Below, in pieces: positions 17,703-27,285 of a stretch of 64,000 nucleotides of DNA (position 1 is its first letter; each line of letters begins with the position of its first letter). The notes beneath the pieces are model-generated. The model was not told where the DNA came from. It saw only the letters and a program-made list of their open reading frames with translations, and did no database searches. Source of the stretch: Noviherbaspirillum sp. L7-7A (GTDB taxonomy: Bacteria > Pseudomonadota > Gammaproteobacteria > Burkholderiales > Burkholderiaceae_D); the NCBI RefSeq assembly GCF_019052805.1, contig NZ_JAHQRJ010000001.1, positions 1,860,001-1,924,000 of the forward strand, written 5' to 3'. Made by a program: the position numbers and the translations under genes.

Positions 17703-18792
17703 CGTGGGGGCCTTCAACTGGGCATCTGCGCCATCATTGATCGTCGCCGGCACCGACCTGGCCGGCCTCTGCGTTCTGACTGGCGTGCTGGCAGTCAGCG
17801 CCTGGTACTGCCTCTCGCCACCGCCGCTGCTGCGCCACACGGCGCCCTCGGCAGGCCAACGGCATGGCATGCTGCTGGCGCTGTCCGCACTGGCCGCGCC
17901 CCTGCTGCTGTTTGCCTGCCTGGCTGGCGCCCTGGCGATGGCACAACAGGCCGGTACGCCGCTGCCGGCAGCGCATCCGGGACGTCTGCTGACATGGGCC
18001 CTGTATGCCGCAATCGGCCTGGCACAGCTGTTTGCGCTGCAGCGCCTGGCTTACTGGCCCGCGCCGCGGTTGAGGCGCCTGATGCCGCTCGCCGCCAGTT
18101 CCCTGGTGTTGCTGCCGCTGGCAGCCGGCGTGGCGCTTCTGGCCCTGGAACATCGCTTCCTGGCGCCGGGCAGCATGCCGCGCATCGCCATTGCTGCAGG
18201 GGCCGCGGCGGCTGTCAGCGGCATCCTGCTGTGGCTGCCGGTGCAGTGGCGCAGTTGCATTGCGTCCGACGCCGGCCTCGAACGGACCGAACCCATGCTG
18301 GCGTCCGCCGAAGCAGGCGCAACACCGCAGCCAGCCATGGAGGATGGCGCCGCACAGGACAACAAGGCTGGCCGCAGCGCGGCGCAGGAGATGGAAAGCC
18401 GGCTTCAGGAGATCGCGGCCATGCTGGAACAGGAGAAAAGCGCGGCTGAACAGCAGCAGCGCGCCCAGGATGAAATCCAGTATGCGTCCGCCATGCGGCA
18501 GCAGGTGAATTCCCAGAAATTCCTGTTTGAAAGCGGCCTGCCGTGCAACCTCGCCATGCTGGTCAATGGCCTGATCATTCTCGACCTGCCCCTGGACATG
18601 CATGACCATGTGCGCGGCGATACCCTGCTGCATGCGGCGGTTCGCGACAATGATGCCGCGCTGGTGCGGCAGCTGCTGGAGCACGGCATCAGCGTTTCCG
18701 CCCCGAACTGGGCGGGGCTCAGCGCGCGGGCGGGCGCACAGAGTGCAGAGATTCAGGCCTTGCTGGACGCCGCGGAAACGACTGCCCGCTGA
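17692..18792 (+). CDS. Membrane protein with coiled coil and ankyrin-like repeats, unknown function
   Basis: The protein has 366 residues and probably starts at GTG 17692, overlapping the TAXI gene by 11 bp; this coupling supports the start. Four to five hydrophobic spans occupy residues 15-190. A charged coiled coil (about 228-265, E-M-E-S-R-L-Q-E-I-A-A-M-L-E-Q-E-K) leads into two ankyrin-like repeats (about 300-360: G-D-T-L-L-H-A-A-V-R-D-N-D-A-A-L-V-R-Q-L-L). The soluble part is therefore likely a cytoplasmic protein-binding tail. The fold combination was not recognised as a named family. Confidence 0.65.
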   Translation: MEADVGAFNWASAPSLIVAGTDLAGLCVLTGVLAVSAWYCLSPPPLLRHTAPSAGQRHGMLLALSALAAPLLLFACLAGALAMAQQAGTPLPAAHPGRLLTWALYAAIGLAQLFALQRLAYWPAPRLRRLMPLAASSLVLLPLAAGVALLALEHRFLAPGSMPRIAIAAGAAAAVSGILLWLPVQWRSCIASDAGLERTEPMLASAEAGATPQPAMEDGAAQDNKAGRSAAQEMESRLQEIAAMLEQEKSAAEQQQRAQDEIQYASAMRQQVNSQKFLFESGLPCNLAMLVNGLIILDLPLDMHDHVRGDTLLHAAVRDNDAALVRQLLEHGISVSAPNWAGLSARAGAQSAEIQALLDAAETTAR

Positions 18793-18846
18793 ATCAATGC
18801 CTCGACTTGAGCCGCCGCATTGTTCAATTGTCAAAGCATAAAAGAA

Positions 18847-18875
18847 CATGCCCGCGATGGGACATCGCGGGCATG
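18847..18875. terminator. Intrinsic terminator between converging genes
   Basis: A 13-bp perfect stem (CATGCCCGCGATG and its complement) closes a 3-nt loop. On the minus strand TTCTTTT follows, fitting the end of the DUF2382 transcript; it may also stop the ankyrin-gene transcript. Confidence 0.75.
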
Positions 18876-18938
18876 AGGTTGGCATTGGCTGGCCCTTTCG
18901 GCCTGCCGGGCCGAAACCGGGGCTCAGTTCAAGCCAGC

Positions 18939-20096
18939 TTAACGACGCTGGCCGGTGACCCGCTCCCAGCCGTGGCGCGCCGCGGCCTTGAAGCGTTCCC
19001 AGTCGCTGCCGGGATATTTGGTCTGCCAGTCGCTGCGCGCACTGGTCTCGATCTCGTCCCAGGAACGGCCCTTGTAGCGGGTGTCCGAACCCAGTGTCGA
19101 GCCATAGCGGTAGGCCGGCGCATAGTCGTCATAGCTGCCGCCCATCGATGCGTAGCGGGTGTTCCAGTCGCTTCGGAAGTCATCGTCATAGTCAGCCGAT
19201 GTATTGGTGGCCGCCATGTTGTCGGCAGTCGTGCCCATCATGCTGCCGGTGGCGCCCGAAGCCGTGGTGGCGCCGGTCGTGCTGCGGCCGTTGTTCTGCA
19301 CGTCCACCACGGTGTTGCGCACCGTGTCGCTGATCTGCTCGGTGTGCTCGGAGGCGGTCTTGCCAACCACCACTTCCTCCACCACCCGCGCGGTCTTGCT
19401 GACCACGGCCTTCTCCGCCGTTTCACGCACTTCGATGCTCTGGTCGCGCAACGCATTCAGGTCAGCCTCGGATGCCGGGCGATCCACCGGGCGGCGCTCG
19501 ATGCTGGCATGCTCCTCGCGCAGCGTGACCGACTCCTTGACCGGGGTCTCAACCATGCGCGACACCACGCGCACCGCGCCCAGGTCGACCTGGCGCTTGC
19601 CCACTTCCAGCTCTTCCTGCACCACCGGGATCACGCGCGAACGTTCCTGCTGGATCTCGTCGCGGGTATAGGGCGCCGCATCGCTGCGATAGCCTTCGTA
19701 GCCGGTAGCGCGCCATTCGGCGACGCGCTTTTCGATATCGACCGCGCCGGTGGCAGCCAACGCCTCGCGGGCACTGTCGACACGGGTTTCATCCGATACC
19801 GTGACGGCTACAACAGCGCCGCCGCGGCGCACCGCTTCCGAGTAATGACCAGCGTCGTCCTGGTCCGGTCCGAACAGGTCGGCAAAGAAATTGCGCACGC
19901 CATCCATGAAGCCGACATCGTCGTCGCGCGTGGCAGTGGTGCTGGTGGTAGTGCCGGTCGTACCTGTCGTGCCCAAGTCGGCGCTGTGGGCGCGGACCTG
20001 CACGTCGTTGGCCGAAAAACCGCGCGCGATCAATTGCTGCTTGGCCCGCTCGGCATGGTCATACGTATCGAATACGCCTATCACTGTCTGGTCCAT
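18939..20096 (-). CDS. DUF2382 stress protein with N-terminal YflT-like domain
   Basis: The protein has 385 residues from the ATG at 20096. An N-terminal general-stress YflT-like domain (about 3-110, V-I-G-V-F-D-T-Y-D-H-A-E-R-A) is followed by a DUF2382/YsnF domain (about 150-265) with the alternating charged pattern E-E-L-E-V-G-K-R-Q-V-D-L-G-A-V-R-V. A C-terminal segment repeats an aromatic D-W-x-T-x-Y unit (about 300-385) and ends very basic. DUF2382 proteins occur in desiccation and radiation stress responses, probably in the cytoplasm; no biochemical role is established. A smaller DUF2382 gene lies immediately upstream. Confidence 0.85.
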   Translation of the reverse strand: MDQTVIGVFDTYDHAERAKQQLIARGFSANDVQVRAHSADLGTTGTTGTTTSTTATRDDDVGFMDGVRNFFADLFGPDQDDAGHYSEAVRRGGAVVAVTVSDETRVDSAREALAATGAVDIEKRVAEWRATGYEGYRSDAAPYTRDEIQQERSRVIPVVQEELEVGKRQVDLGAVRVVSRMVETPVKESVTLREEHASIERRPVDRPASEADLNALRDQSIEVRETAEKAVVSKTARVVEEVVVGKTASEHTEQISDTVRNTVVDVQNNGRSTTGATTASGATGSMMGTTADNMAATNTSADYDDDFRSDWNTRYASMGGSYDDYAPAYRYGSTLGSDTRYKGRSWDEIETSARSDWQTKYPGSDWERFKAAARHGWERVTGQRR

Positions 20097-20145
20097 TTCT
20101 TTGCTCCTTGAGTTGGCTGCTTGGTTCTGTGACAAGTGGCTAACG

Positions 20146-20607
20146 CTAGCGCGCAGTGTCGGGCTTCCAGGTTCCGCTCTCTGCGTCATAACGCTCCACC
20201 ACCGCTTCTTCCCGCTTCACGCTGACTTCCTGCGCACCCTGCTCGACATGGCGCCGGGTCGTGATGCGCACTTCCTCCAGCAACACCAGATGCCTGGTAA
20301 CGACTTCCTTGAACACCGGAATCACCAGCGTGTCGCCCTCCTGCCGGGAGTGGAACTTGTCTTCCACGATCCGGTTCACCGGCACCCTCGTAATGCTCAC
20401 TTCCTCCTGCGTCAGCGGCATGTCGATGGTGCGGCTTTCCTCATGCACGATCTTTCTGACGCGCACGGCGCCGGTTTCCACCGTGACCTTGCGCACATCC
20501 AGCTGTTCCTCGATGACGGGCAGCACCCGCTGCTCGTCGTTCTGCAGCGCGCCGGCAACGGATTGCTGATCGGCATGTAACGGCGGATTGCCTGGCTGCT
20601 GGTTCAT
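20146..20607 (-). CDS. DUF2382 (YsnF/AvaK) domain protein
   Basis: The protein has 153 residues and is almost entirely one DUF2382 domain. It shows the paired motif Q-L-D-V-R-K-V-T-V-E-T-G-A-V-R-V-R-K and V-P-V-N-R-I-V-E, then a second half I-P-V-F-K-E-V-V-T-R-H. No signal or membrane segment is seen. It is 49 bp upstream of the larger DUF2382 gene on the same strand, suggesting a two-gene stress operon; the 212-bp gap above it probably carries its promoter. Confidence 0.85.
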   Translation of the reverse strand: MNQQPGNPPLHADQQSVAGALQNDEQRVLPVIEEQLDVRKVTVETGAVRVRKIVHEESRTIDMPLTQEEVSITRVPVNRIVEDKFHSRQEGDTLVIPVFKEVVTRHLVLLEEVRITTRRHVEQGAQEVSVKREEAVVERYDAESGTWKPDTAR

Positions 20608-20819
20608 TGGATGCCTCGGAAAGAATCGGGTGTTGTATTCTTTGCCATCGGCCGGATATTAGGAATCAGACATCCACGCTTAAGGATGTAAGCGCTTTCT
20701 TACGTCAGGCGTTACGGATACACCGTTCCGCAGATACATCTTGTAACGACGCTTACCGCTGCACAGCGCCTGCGCTGCGGTTTTAGCGCTTTAATGGGCG
20801 CCTACGAATGGAGATTGCA

Positions 20820-21218
20820 ATGAAGCTCATTTCTTCCGCAATGCTGTCCCTGCTGGCTGGCGCCGCGCTGCTTGCTGCCGCGCCGGCGATGGCGCGGGTG
20901 GATGTAGACATCAATGTCGGCGTTCCCGGCGCCTATGTCGCACCCTCGCCCTATGGACCACCGCCGCGCTACATCGCGCCGCCGCCGCGCTACATCGCCC
21001 CGCCGCCGGTCTATGGCGCGCCCAGCTACGGCTACGTGCAGCCGGGCACGGTCTACGTCCAGCCCGGGCCGGTATATGTGCAACCGCGCCCGCTGTACCG
21101 CGACGAATGGCGCGAACGGCATGGATATGATCACCGCTACGGTCCGCGCTGGGACCGCGACGGCGATGGCGTGCCCAACCGCCACGACCGCCGCCCCGAC
21201 AATCCATGGCGTTATTGA
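20820..21218 (+). CDS. Small secreted Pro/Tyr-rich protein
   Basis: The protein has 132 residues with a clear signal peptide (1-25, L-L-A-G-A-A-L-L-A-A-A-P-A-M-A). The mature chain is rich in P-P-P-R-Y-I-A repeats and V-Y-V-Q-P-G units (about 40-95) and ends with a calcium-loop-like D-R-D-G-D-G-V-P-N-R-H-D. Similar short periplasmic or surface proteins are common in Burkholderiales and have no assigned function. Its polyproline runs (P-P-P-x) make translation likely to depend on EF-P. It is monocistronic with a strong terminator. Confidence 0.75.
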   Translation: MKLISSAMLSLLAGAALLAAAPAMARVDVDINVGVPGAYVAPSPYGPPPRYIAPPPRYIAPPPVYGAPSYGYVQPGTVYVQPGPVYVQPRPLYRDEWRERHGYDHRYGPRWDRDGDGVPNRHDRRPDNPWRY

Positions 21219-21238
21219 ACGACGCCTTGTCCCCACAG

Positions 21239-21271
21239 AGCCGGCCTCGAATTTCTCGAGGCCGGCTTTTT
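21239..21271 (+). terminator. Intrinsic terminator of the secreted-protein gene
   Basis: A 12-bp perfect GC-rich stem (AGCCGGCCTCGA and complement) with a 5-nt loop and five T residues, 20 bp after the stop codon. Confidence 0.88.
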
Positions 21272-21276
21272 CGTAG

Positions 21277-21383
21277 GGTGGAATACCCCGAAGGGTCATT
21301 CCACCATTGGTCGATCAGGGAAGCCGGCCGATATGGCCATTTCGGCTTGCGGCCCACCGTGCAATGCCCTTCGGGTATTGCAC
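21277..21383. repeat. Two-hairpin dispersed palindromic element, copy 1
   Basis: Hairpin one (21277-21305) is GGTGGAATACCCC-GA-AGGGTCATTCCACC-like; hairpin two (21359-21383) is GTGCAATGCCC-TTC-GGGTATTGCAC. The 53-bp spacer begins ATTGGTCGAT. The same two-hairpin arrangement with a similar spacer is at 60709-60815, and single units are found at 27166, 42898, 42996 and 43073. Confidence 0.85.
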
Positions 21384-21420
21384 CCTTGTATTATTCCGTC
21401 AGTTCGGTTGTGTAGTAATT

Positions 21421-21552
21421 CCGACGGTCTTGCATGGCAAGACCCGGCATCGTTGTAGCAGTTCTTCAGGGGCACCTGAGGAACGGGCGGCTGGATGCCG
21501 ATTGCACCCTTAGGACGCGATCCAGTGTCGTAGATTCTTGCAGCAGCCGCCC
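21421..21552 (+). ncRNA. Candidate IS110 bridge RNA
   Basis: Three stems are visible in the non-coding left end: a perfect 8-bp hairpin GGTCTTGC/GCAAGACC (21426-21444), a 10-bp stem with one wobble GTTCTTCAGG/CCTGAGGAAC (21461-21484), and a perfect 9-bp long-range stem GGGCGGCTG (21485-21493) with CAGCCGCCC (21544-21552) enclosing a 50-nt internal loop. A hairpin followed by stems with large internal loops, upstream of the recombinase gene, is the layout of IS110 bridge RNAs. Target and donor pairing was not established. Confidence 0.4.
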
Positions 21553-21619
21553 ACCCTCGCAAAAAAGATCGGACAGTATCTTTGGCCCGGCTTGCCGGCA
21601 GCCCGCATTGACAAGGTAG

Positions 21620-22603
<984 letters not shown>

Positions 22604-22832
22604 CGGGCATAACAGTATCTACCAAAGCGCAGCACTGTTGCATGACTGGTTGTTCGTCCCGGCAATGAAGCCGAACTTTACTCACGCGCCCCGCTGCCGA
22701 ACCCAAAAGCCCGCTATCGCCCCCTCCAGTTGCCTCCCTCACAAGATTGCTGTAAAACAGCGGGTGCCTCGCGCACCCTATTCAGAGCGGCGTTTCCCGT
22801 GGAATGTAGCCGCCAGCCACTTGGAGAACATC

Positions 22833-23855
22833 TTGAAGAAAACCCTGTTCGTCGCGGCGATCGCTGCCGCATTCGCCGTATCCGTGCCTGCGTTCGCGCA
22901 GCAGAAGTACCAGCCCGAATACCGCCTTTCAACCGTGCTCGGCACCGCTTTCCCATGGGGCAAGGGCGGCGAGCGCTGGGCCGAGCTGGTAAAGGAAAAG
23001 ACCCAGGGCCGCATCAACATCAAGATGTATCCCGGCACCTCGCTGGTGGCCGGCGACCAGACCCGCGAATTCACCGCGATACGCCAGGGCGTGATCGACC
23101 TGGCGGTCGGCTCGTCGATCAACTGGTCGCCGCAGGTCAAGGAACTGAACCTGTTCTCGCTGCCTTTCCTGCTGCCCGACTACAAGGCGCTGGACGCGCT
23201 GACCCAGGGCCAGACCGGCAAGGAACTGTTCAAGGTGCTGGAAAAGAACGGCGTGGTGCCGCTGGCATGGGGTGAAAACGGCTATCGCGAGATCAGCAAT
23301 TCCAAGCATGAGATCCGCACGCCGGCCGACATGAAGGGCATGAAGTTCCGCGTGGTGGGCTCGCCGCTGTTCAACGACACCTTCACCGCGCTGGGCGCGA
23401 ATCCGACCCAGATGAGCTGGGCCGATGCGCAGCCGGCGCTGGCCTCCGGCGCGGTCGATGGCCAGGAGAATCCGGTGTCGGTCTTTACCGGCGCCAAGAT
23501 CCATGCGGTCGGCCAGAAATACATGACGGTCTGGGGCTATGTGGCTGACCCGCTGATCTTCGTGGTCAACCGGAAGGTCTGGGAAAGCTGGAGCAAGGCA
23601 GACCAGGACGCGGTGCGCGACGCGGCCGTTCAGGCAGGCAAGGAAGAAACCGCGCTGGCACGCAAAGGCCTGACCGCTTCCGACAACAGCGCCTACAAGG
23701 AAGTCGAAGCCACGGGCGTGAAGATCACCCGCCTGTCCGAAGCCGAACTCGCGCCATTCCGCCAGATGACCCGGCCGGTTTACGAAAAGTGGGCCAAGAC
23801 CATTGGCCCCAACCTGGTGAAGCAGGCCGAAGCCGACATCGCCGGCCGCAAGTAA
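22833..23855 (+). CDS. dctP: TRAP transporter periplasmic receptor, DctP family
   Basis: The protein has 340 residues from a TTG at 22833, chosen because GGAGA lies six bases upstream and the signal peptide K-K-T-L-F-V-A-A-I-A-A-A-F-A-V begins there; no ATG fits. The mature receptor shows D-Q-T-R-E-F, A-V-G-S-S-I-N-W and the family motif G-M-K-F-R-V-V-G-S-P-L-F, where Arg binds the substrate carboxylate. It feeds the DctQ and DctM permeases encoded next. The substrate is unknown; the amidase at the operon end hints at an amide or a carboxylate derived from one. Confidence 0.92.
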   Translation: MKKTLFVAAIAAAFAVSVPAFAQQKYQPEYRLSTVLGTAFPWGKGGERWAELVKEKTQGRINIKMYPGTSLVAGDQTREFTAIRQGVIDLAVGSSINWSPQVKELNLFSLPFLLPDYKALDALTQGQTGKELFKVLEKNGVVPLAWGENGYREISNSKHEIRTPADMKGMKFRVVGSPLFNDTFTALGANPTQMSWADAQPALASGAVDGQENPVSVFTGAKIHAVGQKYMTVWGYVADPLIFVVNRKVWESWSKADQDAVRDAAVQAGKEETALARKGLTASDNSAYKEVEATGVKITRLSEAELAPFRQMTRPVYEKWAKTIGPNLVKQAEADIAGRK

Positions 23856-23872
23856 GCCTTCCGCATTACGCC

Positions 23873-23904
23873 CGCCGCCTGCCTTCCCCGCCGGCGGCGT
23901 TTTT
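23873..23904 (+). terminator. Intercistronic hairpin between dctP and dctQ
   Basis: CGCCGCC pairs with GGCGGCG and is followed by five T. It lies inside the operon, so it may act as a partial terminator that keeps receptor expression above permease expression. Confidence 0.6.
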
Positions 23905-23940
23905 CTTACGCGGCCCCTGGCCGCCTCCTGCCCAGAAACC

Positions 23941-24450
23941 ATGAGTGAATTGCCTGAAAAAGACGACGTCCCGGAAGACCATCCGCGGGTGCCGCTCAGG
24001 ATAGAGGAAGCCTGTGCCGCCCTGGCCATGGCCCTCATCTGCATCATTACCTTTGCCAACGTGCTGGTGCGCTATTTCACCAGCGTGTCCTTTGCCTTCA
24101 CCGAAGAATTCTCGATCTTCCTGATGGTAGTGCTGACCCTGTTCGGCGCCGCCGCCGCCTTTGCCCGCGACCGCCACATCAAGATGACCTTCATCACCGA
24201 CCGGCTGCCACGCCCGATGTCGCGCCTCTTCGACATGCTGTCGATGGCGCTGGGCATCGTGATGTTCGCCGTCATGGCCTGGTATGGCTATTTCCTGTTT
24301 CTCGATGACTGGCAGTACGACACCACCTCGCCCGGCATCGGCATACCGCAGTGGATCTACAGCATCTGGCTGCCCCTGCTGTCGGTGCTGATCTGCCTGC
24401 GCATCCTGGGACGCCTGATCCGCGTGGCACGCGCCGGAGGCCGCCCATGA
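23941..24450 (+). CDS. dctQ: TRAP transporter small permease subunit, DctQ family
   Basis: The protein has 169 residues with four predicted membrane helices, the DctQ topology. It carries the family core F-T-E-E-F-S-I-F-L-M-V-V-L-T-L-F-G-A (helix 2) and the R-D-R-H-I-K-M motif in the following loop. It forms a complex with DctM. The stop codon overlaps the dctM start as ATGA, so the two are translationally coupled. Confidence 0.92.
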   Translation: MSELPEKDDVPEDHPRVPLRIEEACAALAMALICIITFANVLVRYFTSVSFAFTEEFSIFLMVVLTLFGAAAAFARDRHIKMTFITDRLPRPMSRLFDMLSMALGIVMFAVMAWYGYFLFLDDWQYDTTSPGIGIPQWIYSIWLPLLSVLICLRILGRLIRVARAGGRP

Positions 24451-25736
24451 TCGCCGAAGGCAGCCTGATACTCTTTCTCGGCTTTGCGCTGCTGATGGCC
24501 ATCGGCGCGCCGCTGGCGGTGGCGCTGGGCATCAGCGGCACCGCGGTCATTCTGATCGAGGGCCTGGGCATCATGTCGGTGCCGACCAATGCCTACAACG
24601 GCATTGCCAAATATCCCTTGCTGGCGCTGCCGGTCTTCATCCTGGCCGGCATGATGTTCGAGCGCGCCGGCGTGGCGCTGCGCATCGTGCGCTTCGCTTC
24701 CGCCGTGGTGGGCAAGCGGCGCGGCGCGCAGGGGATCGTCGCGATCCTGGTGTGCATGTTCCTGGGCGGCATATCCGGCTCGGGTCCGGCCGATGCGGCG
24801 GCGGTGGCGATGGTGATGATTCCCGCGATGTTCAAGCAGGGGTATCCCAAGACCTTTTCCGCCACGCTGATCGCCGCCGCCGGTTCCACCGCGATCCTGA
24901 TCCCGCCTTCGGTGGCGCTGATTCTCTACAGCGTGCTGGTGCCCTCGGCCTCGGTGCCGGCGCTGTTCGCCGGCGGCGTAGTTCCGGGCATCATGGCGGG
25001 ACTATCGCTGATCATGCCGACCCTGTATTTCTCCTACAAGAACGGCTGGGGCACCGCGTCCGACGAGCCCACCCCGCGCTTCTGGGACAGCTTCAGGGAA
25101 GCGATCTGGGGCCTGCTGGCGCCGGTGATCATCCTCGGCGGCCTGCGCACCGGGCTGTTTACGCCAACCGAGGCGGCGGTGGTGGCGGCTTTCTATGGTC
25201 TCTTCGTCGGCCTCTTCGTGTACCGTACGCTGACCATGCGCAAGGTGTATGAAGTCCTGGTGGAATCGGCCGAGATTTCCGCTGTCGTACTGCTGATCAT
25301 CTCGCTGGCCGGCGTGTTCGCCCATGCCGGCTCGACGCTGGGCGCCTTCGATGCCTTCGCCAAGCTGCTGCTGGGCTTCACCTCGAACGAGGCGCTGATG
25401 CTGCTGATGATCACCATCATGATGCTGATTGCCGGCATGCTGCTGGATGCGGTCTCGATCTTCCTGGTGTTCCTGCCCATCCTGATGCCCATCGTTGCGG
25501 CCTACAAGTGGGACCCGGTCTGGTTCGGGATCATCCTGACGATGAACATGGCCATCGGCCAGTTCACGCCGCCGATGGCGGTGAACCTGATGGTGACCAC
25601 CCGCATTGCCGGCGTGACCATGGAGTCCACCGTGCGCTGGGCCCTGTGGATGGTGGCGTCGATGCTGGTGGCGCTGCTGCTTGTTACTGCCTTTCCGCAA
25701 CTGGCGCTGTGGCTGCCGCAATCACTGGGGTACTGA
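24447..25736 (+). CDS. dctM: TRAP transporter large permease subunit, DctM family
   Basis: The protein has 429 residues from the ATG at 24447. About 11-12 membrane helices are visible. DctM is the sodium-coupled elevator subunit. Characteristic stretches are G-G-I-S-G-S-G-P-A-D-A-A-A-V (hairpin with the sodium site), P-P-S-V-A-L-I-L-Y, and F-T-P-P-M-A-V-N-L-M-V in the second inverted half. The amidase starts 2 bp downstream of its stop, which ties the enzyme to the imported compound. Confidence 0.94.
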   Translation: MIAEGSLILFLGFALLMAIGAPLAVALGISGTAVILIEGLGIMSVPTNAYNGIAKYPLLALPVFILAGMMFERAGVALRIVRFASAVVGKRRGAQGIVAILVCMFLGGISGSGPADAAAVAMVMIPAMFKQGYPKTFSATLIAAAGSTAILIPPSVALILYSVLVPSASVPALFAGGVVPGIMAGLSLIMPTLYFSYKNGWGTASDEPTPRFWDSFREAIWGLLAPVIILGGLRTGLFTPTEAAVVAAFYGLFVGLFVYRTLTMRKVYEVLVESAEISAVVLLIISLAGVFAHAGSTLGAFDAFAKLLLGFTSNEALMLLMITIMMLIAGMLLDAVSIFLVFLPILMPIVAAYKWDPVWFGIILTMNMAIGQFTPPMAVNLMVTTRIAGVTMESTVRWALWMVASMLVALLLVTAFPQLALWLPQSLGY

Positions 25737-25738
25737 CG

Positions 25739-27148
25739 ATGAACGACGATCTCTGTTTTCTTTCCGCCGTCGAGATGGCGGCGCAGATCCGCGCCGGCCG
25801 GCTGTCGGCGCGCGAGGTGATGGCAGCGCACCTGGCGCGCATCGAAGCGGTCAATCCGCAGGTCAATGCGATCGTCACCCTGCATGCCGAGCAGGCGATG
25901 GCCGCGGCCCTGGCGGCCGACGAGGCGCAGGCGCGCGGCGAGCCGCTGGGCCCGCTGCATGGCCTGCCGGTGGTGCACAAGGACCTCATCATGACCCGCG
26001 GCATGCGCACCACCTACGGCTCCAGGGTGCATGAAGACTATGTGCCGAGCCGCAGCGCGCTGCTGGTGGAGCGGCAGCAGGCGGCCGGCGCGATCAGCGT
26101 CGGCAAGACCAACACGCCCGAGTTCGGCGCCGGCTCGCAGACCTTCAACGCCGTCTTCGGCGCCACCCGCAATCCGTATGATCTGAGCAAGACCTGCGGC
26201 GGCTCGTCCGGCGGTTCGGCGGTGGCGCTGGCAACCGGCATGGCGCCGCTGGCCGACGGCACCGACATGGGCGGCTCGCTGCGCTGCCCGGCCAACTACT
26301 GCAACGTGGTCGGCATGCGCCCCTCGGTCGGCCGGGTGCCTGACTTTCCCTCGCAGAACGGCTGGAGCAACCTGTCGGTGCATGGCCCGATGGCGCGCAA
26401 TGTGGCCGACCTGGCGCTGCACCTGTCGGTGATGGCAGGCCATGATGCGCGCGACCCGATGGCCATCAGCCAGGGCGGCGAGCAGTTCCGCATGCCGCTG
26501 GAAAGCGACCTGCGCGGCAAGCGCATCGCCTGGAGCATGGACCTGGGCGGCCTGCCGGTCGACCCGCGGGTGACGAAGGTGCTGGATGCGCAGCGCAAGG
26601 TGTTCGAGGACCTCGGCTGCATCGTCGAGGACGACTGCCCGGATTTTCGCGACGCCCACGACATCTTCATGGCGCTGCGGGCCTATGCCTTCGAGCTGCA
26701 TTACGGCGCCATCATGGACCGTCATCCGGGCGTGCTGAAGGACACCATCGTCTGGAACATCGAGGCCGGCCGCAAGCTCAGCGCTGCCCAGCTGGCGCGG
26801 GCCGAGAAGCTGCGCACGGCGCTGTTCATGCGCATGCACCGCTTCATGGAGAAATATGATTTTTTTATAGCGCCGGTGAACCAGGTGCCGCCGTTCGACA
26901 TCGACCAGCCCTATGTGGACGAGATCGCCGGCGTGAAGATGGACAACTACATCGACTGGATGCGTTCCTGCTACTACATCACCGCCACCACCCATCCGGC
27001 GATGTCGGTGCCGGCGGGGTTCACCGCGGAAGGCCTGCCGGTGGGTTTGCAGATCATGGGCCGGCACCAGGGCGAGCTGGCATTGCTGCAGATGGCGCAT
27101 GCCTTCGAGGCCGTCAACGGCGCCGGCAAGCGCCGGCCTGCGCTCTAG
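25739..27148 (+). CDS. Amidase (amidase-signature family)
   Basis: The protein has 469 residues from the ATG at 25739, directly after dctM. The Ser-cisSer-Lys catalytic triad is visible: Lys in V-V-H-K-D-L-I, and the two serines in the signature G-G-S-S-G-G-S-A-V-A-L-A-T-G and D-M-G-G-S-L-R. No signal peptide, so it acts in the cytoplasm. The family hydrolyses amides to carboxylates and ammonia; GatA of the tRNA amidotransferase is a relative but the context (TRAP operon, no gatB/gatC) argues against that role. It probably processes the TRAP substrate. Confidence 0.9.
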   Translation: MNDDLCFLSAVEMAAQIRAGRLSAREVMAAHLARIEAVNPQVNAIVTLHAEQAMAAALAADEAQARGEPLGPLHGLPVVHKDLIMTRGMRTTYGSRVHEDYVPSRSALLVERQQAAGAISVGKTNTPEFGAGSQTFNAVFGATRNPYDLSKTCGGSSGGSAVALATGMAPLADGTDMGGSLRCPANYCNVVGMRPSVGRVPDFPSQNGWSNLSVHGPMARNVADLALHLSVMAGHDARDPMAISQGGEQFRMPLESDLRGKRIAWSMDLGGLPVDPRVTKVLDAQRKVFEDLGCIVEDDCPDFRDAHDIFMALRAYAFELHYGAIMDRHPGVLKDTIVWNIEAGRKLSAAQLARAEKLRTALFMRMHRFMEKYDFFIAPVNQVPPFDIDQPYVDEIAGVKMDNYIDWMRSCYYITATTHPAMSVPAGFTAEGLPVGLQIMGRHQGELALLQMAHAFEAVNGAGKRRPAL

Positions 27149-27165
27149 CAGGCAGGCCGGCCGCA

Positions 27166-27195
27166 GGATGCAATCCCCAAAGGGGTATTGCATCC
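27166..27195. repeat. Dispersed palindromic element, single hairpin copy
   Basis: GGATGCAATCCCC-AA-AGGGGTATTGCATCC forms a hairpin with a single bulge. The flank TTGGTCGAT on the right is shared with the copies at 21277 and 60709. Confidence 0.75.
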
Positions 27196-27285
27196 TTGGT
27201 CGATGCCGCGCCCTGCCCGGTCCGGGTGCCGTAGCCAGGGCGCATTCTACGGTGCAGCCAGGCCGGCGTTCCGGGCACAACCGGG

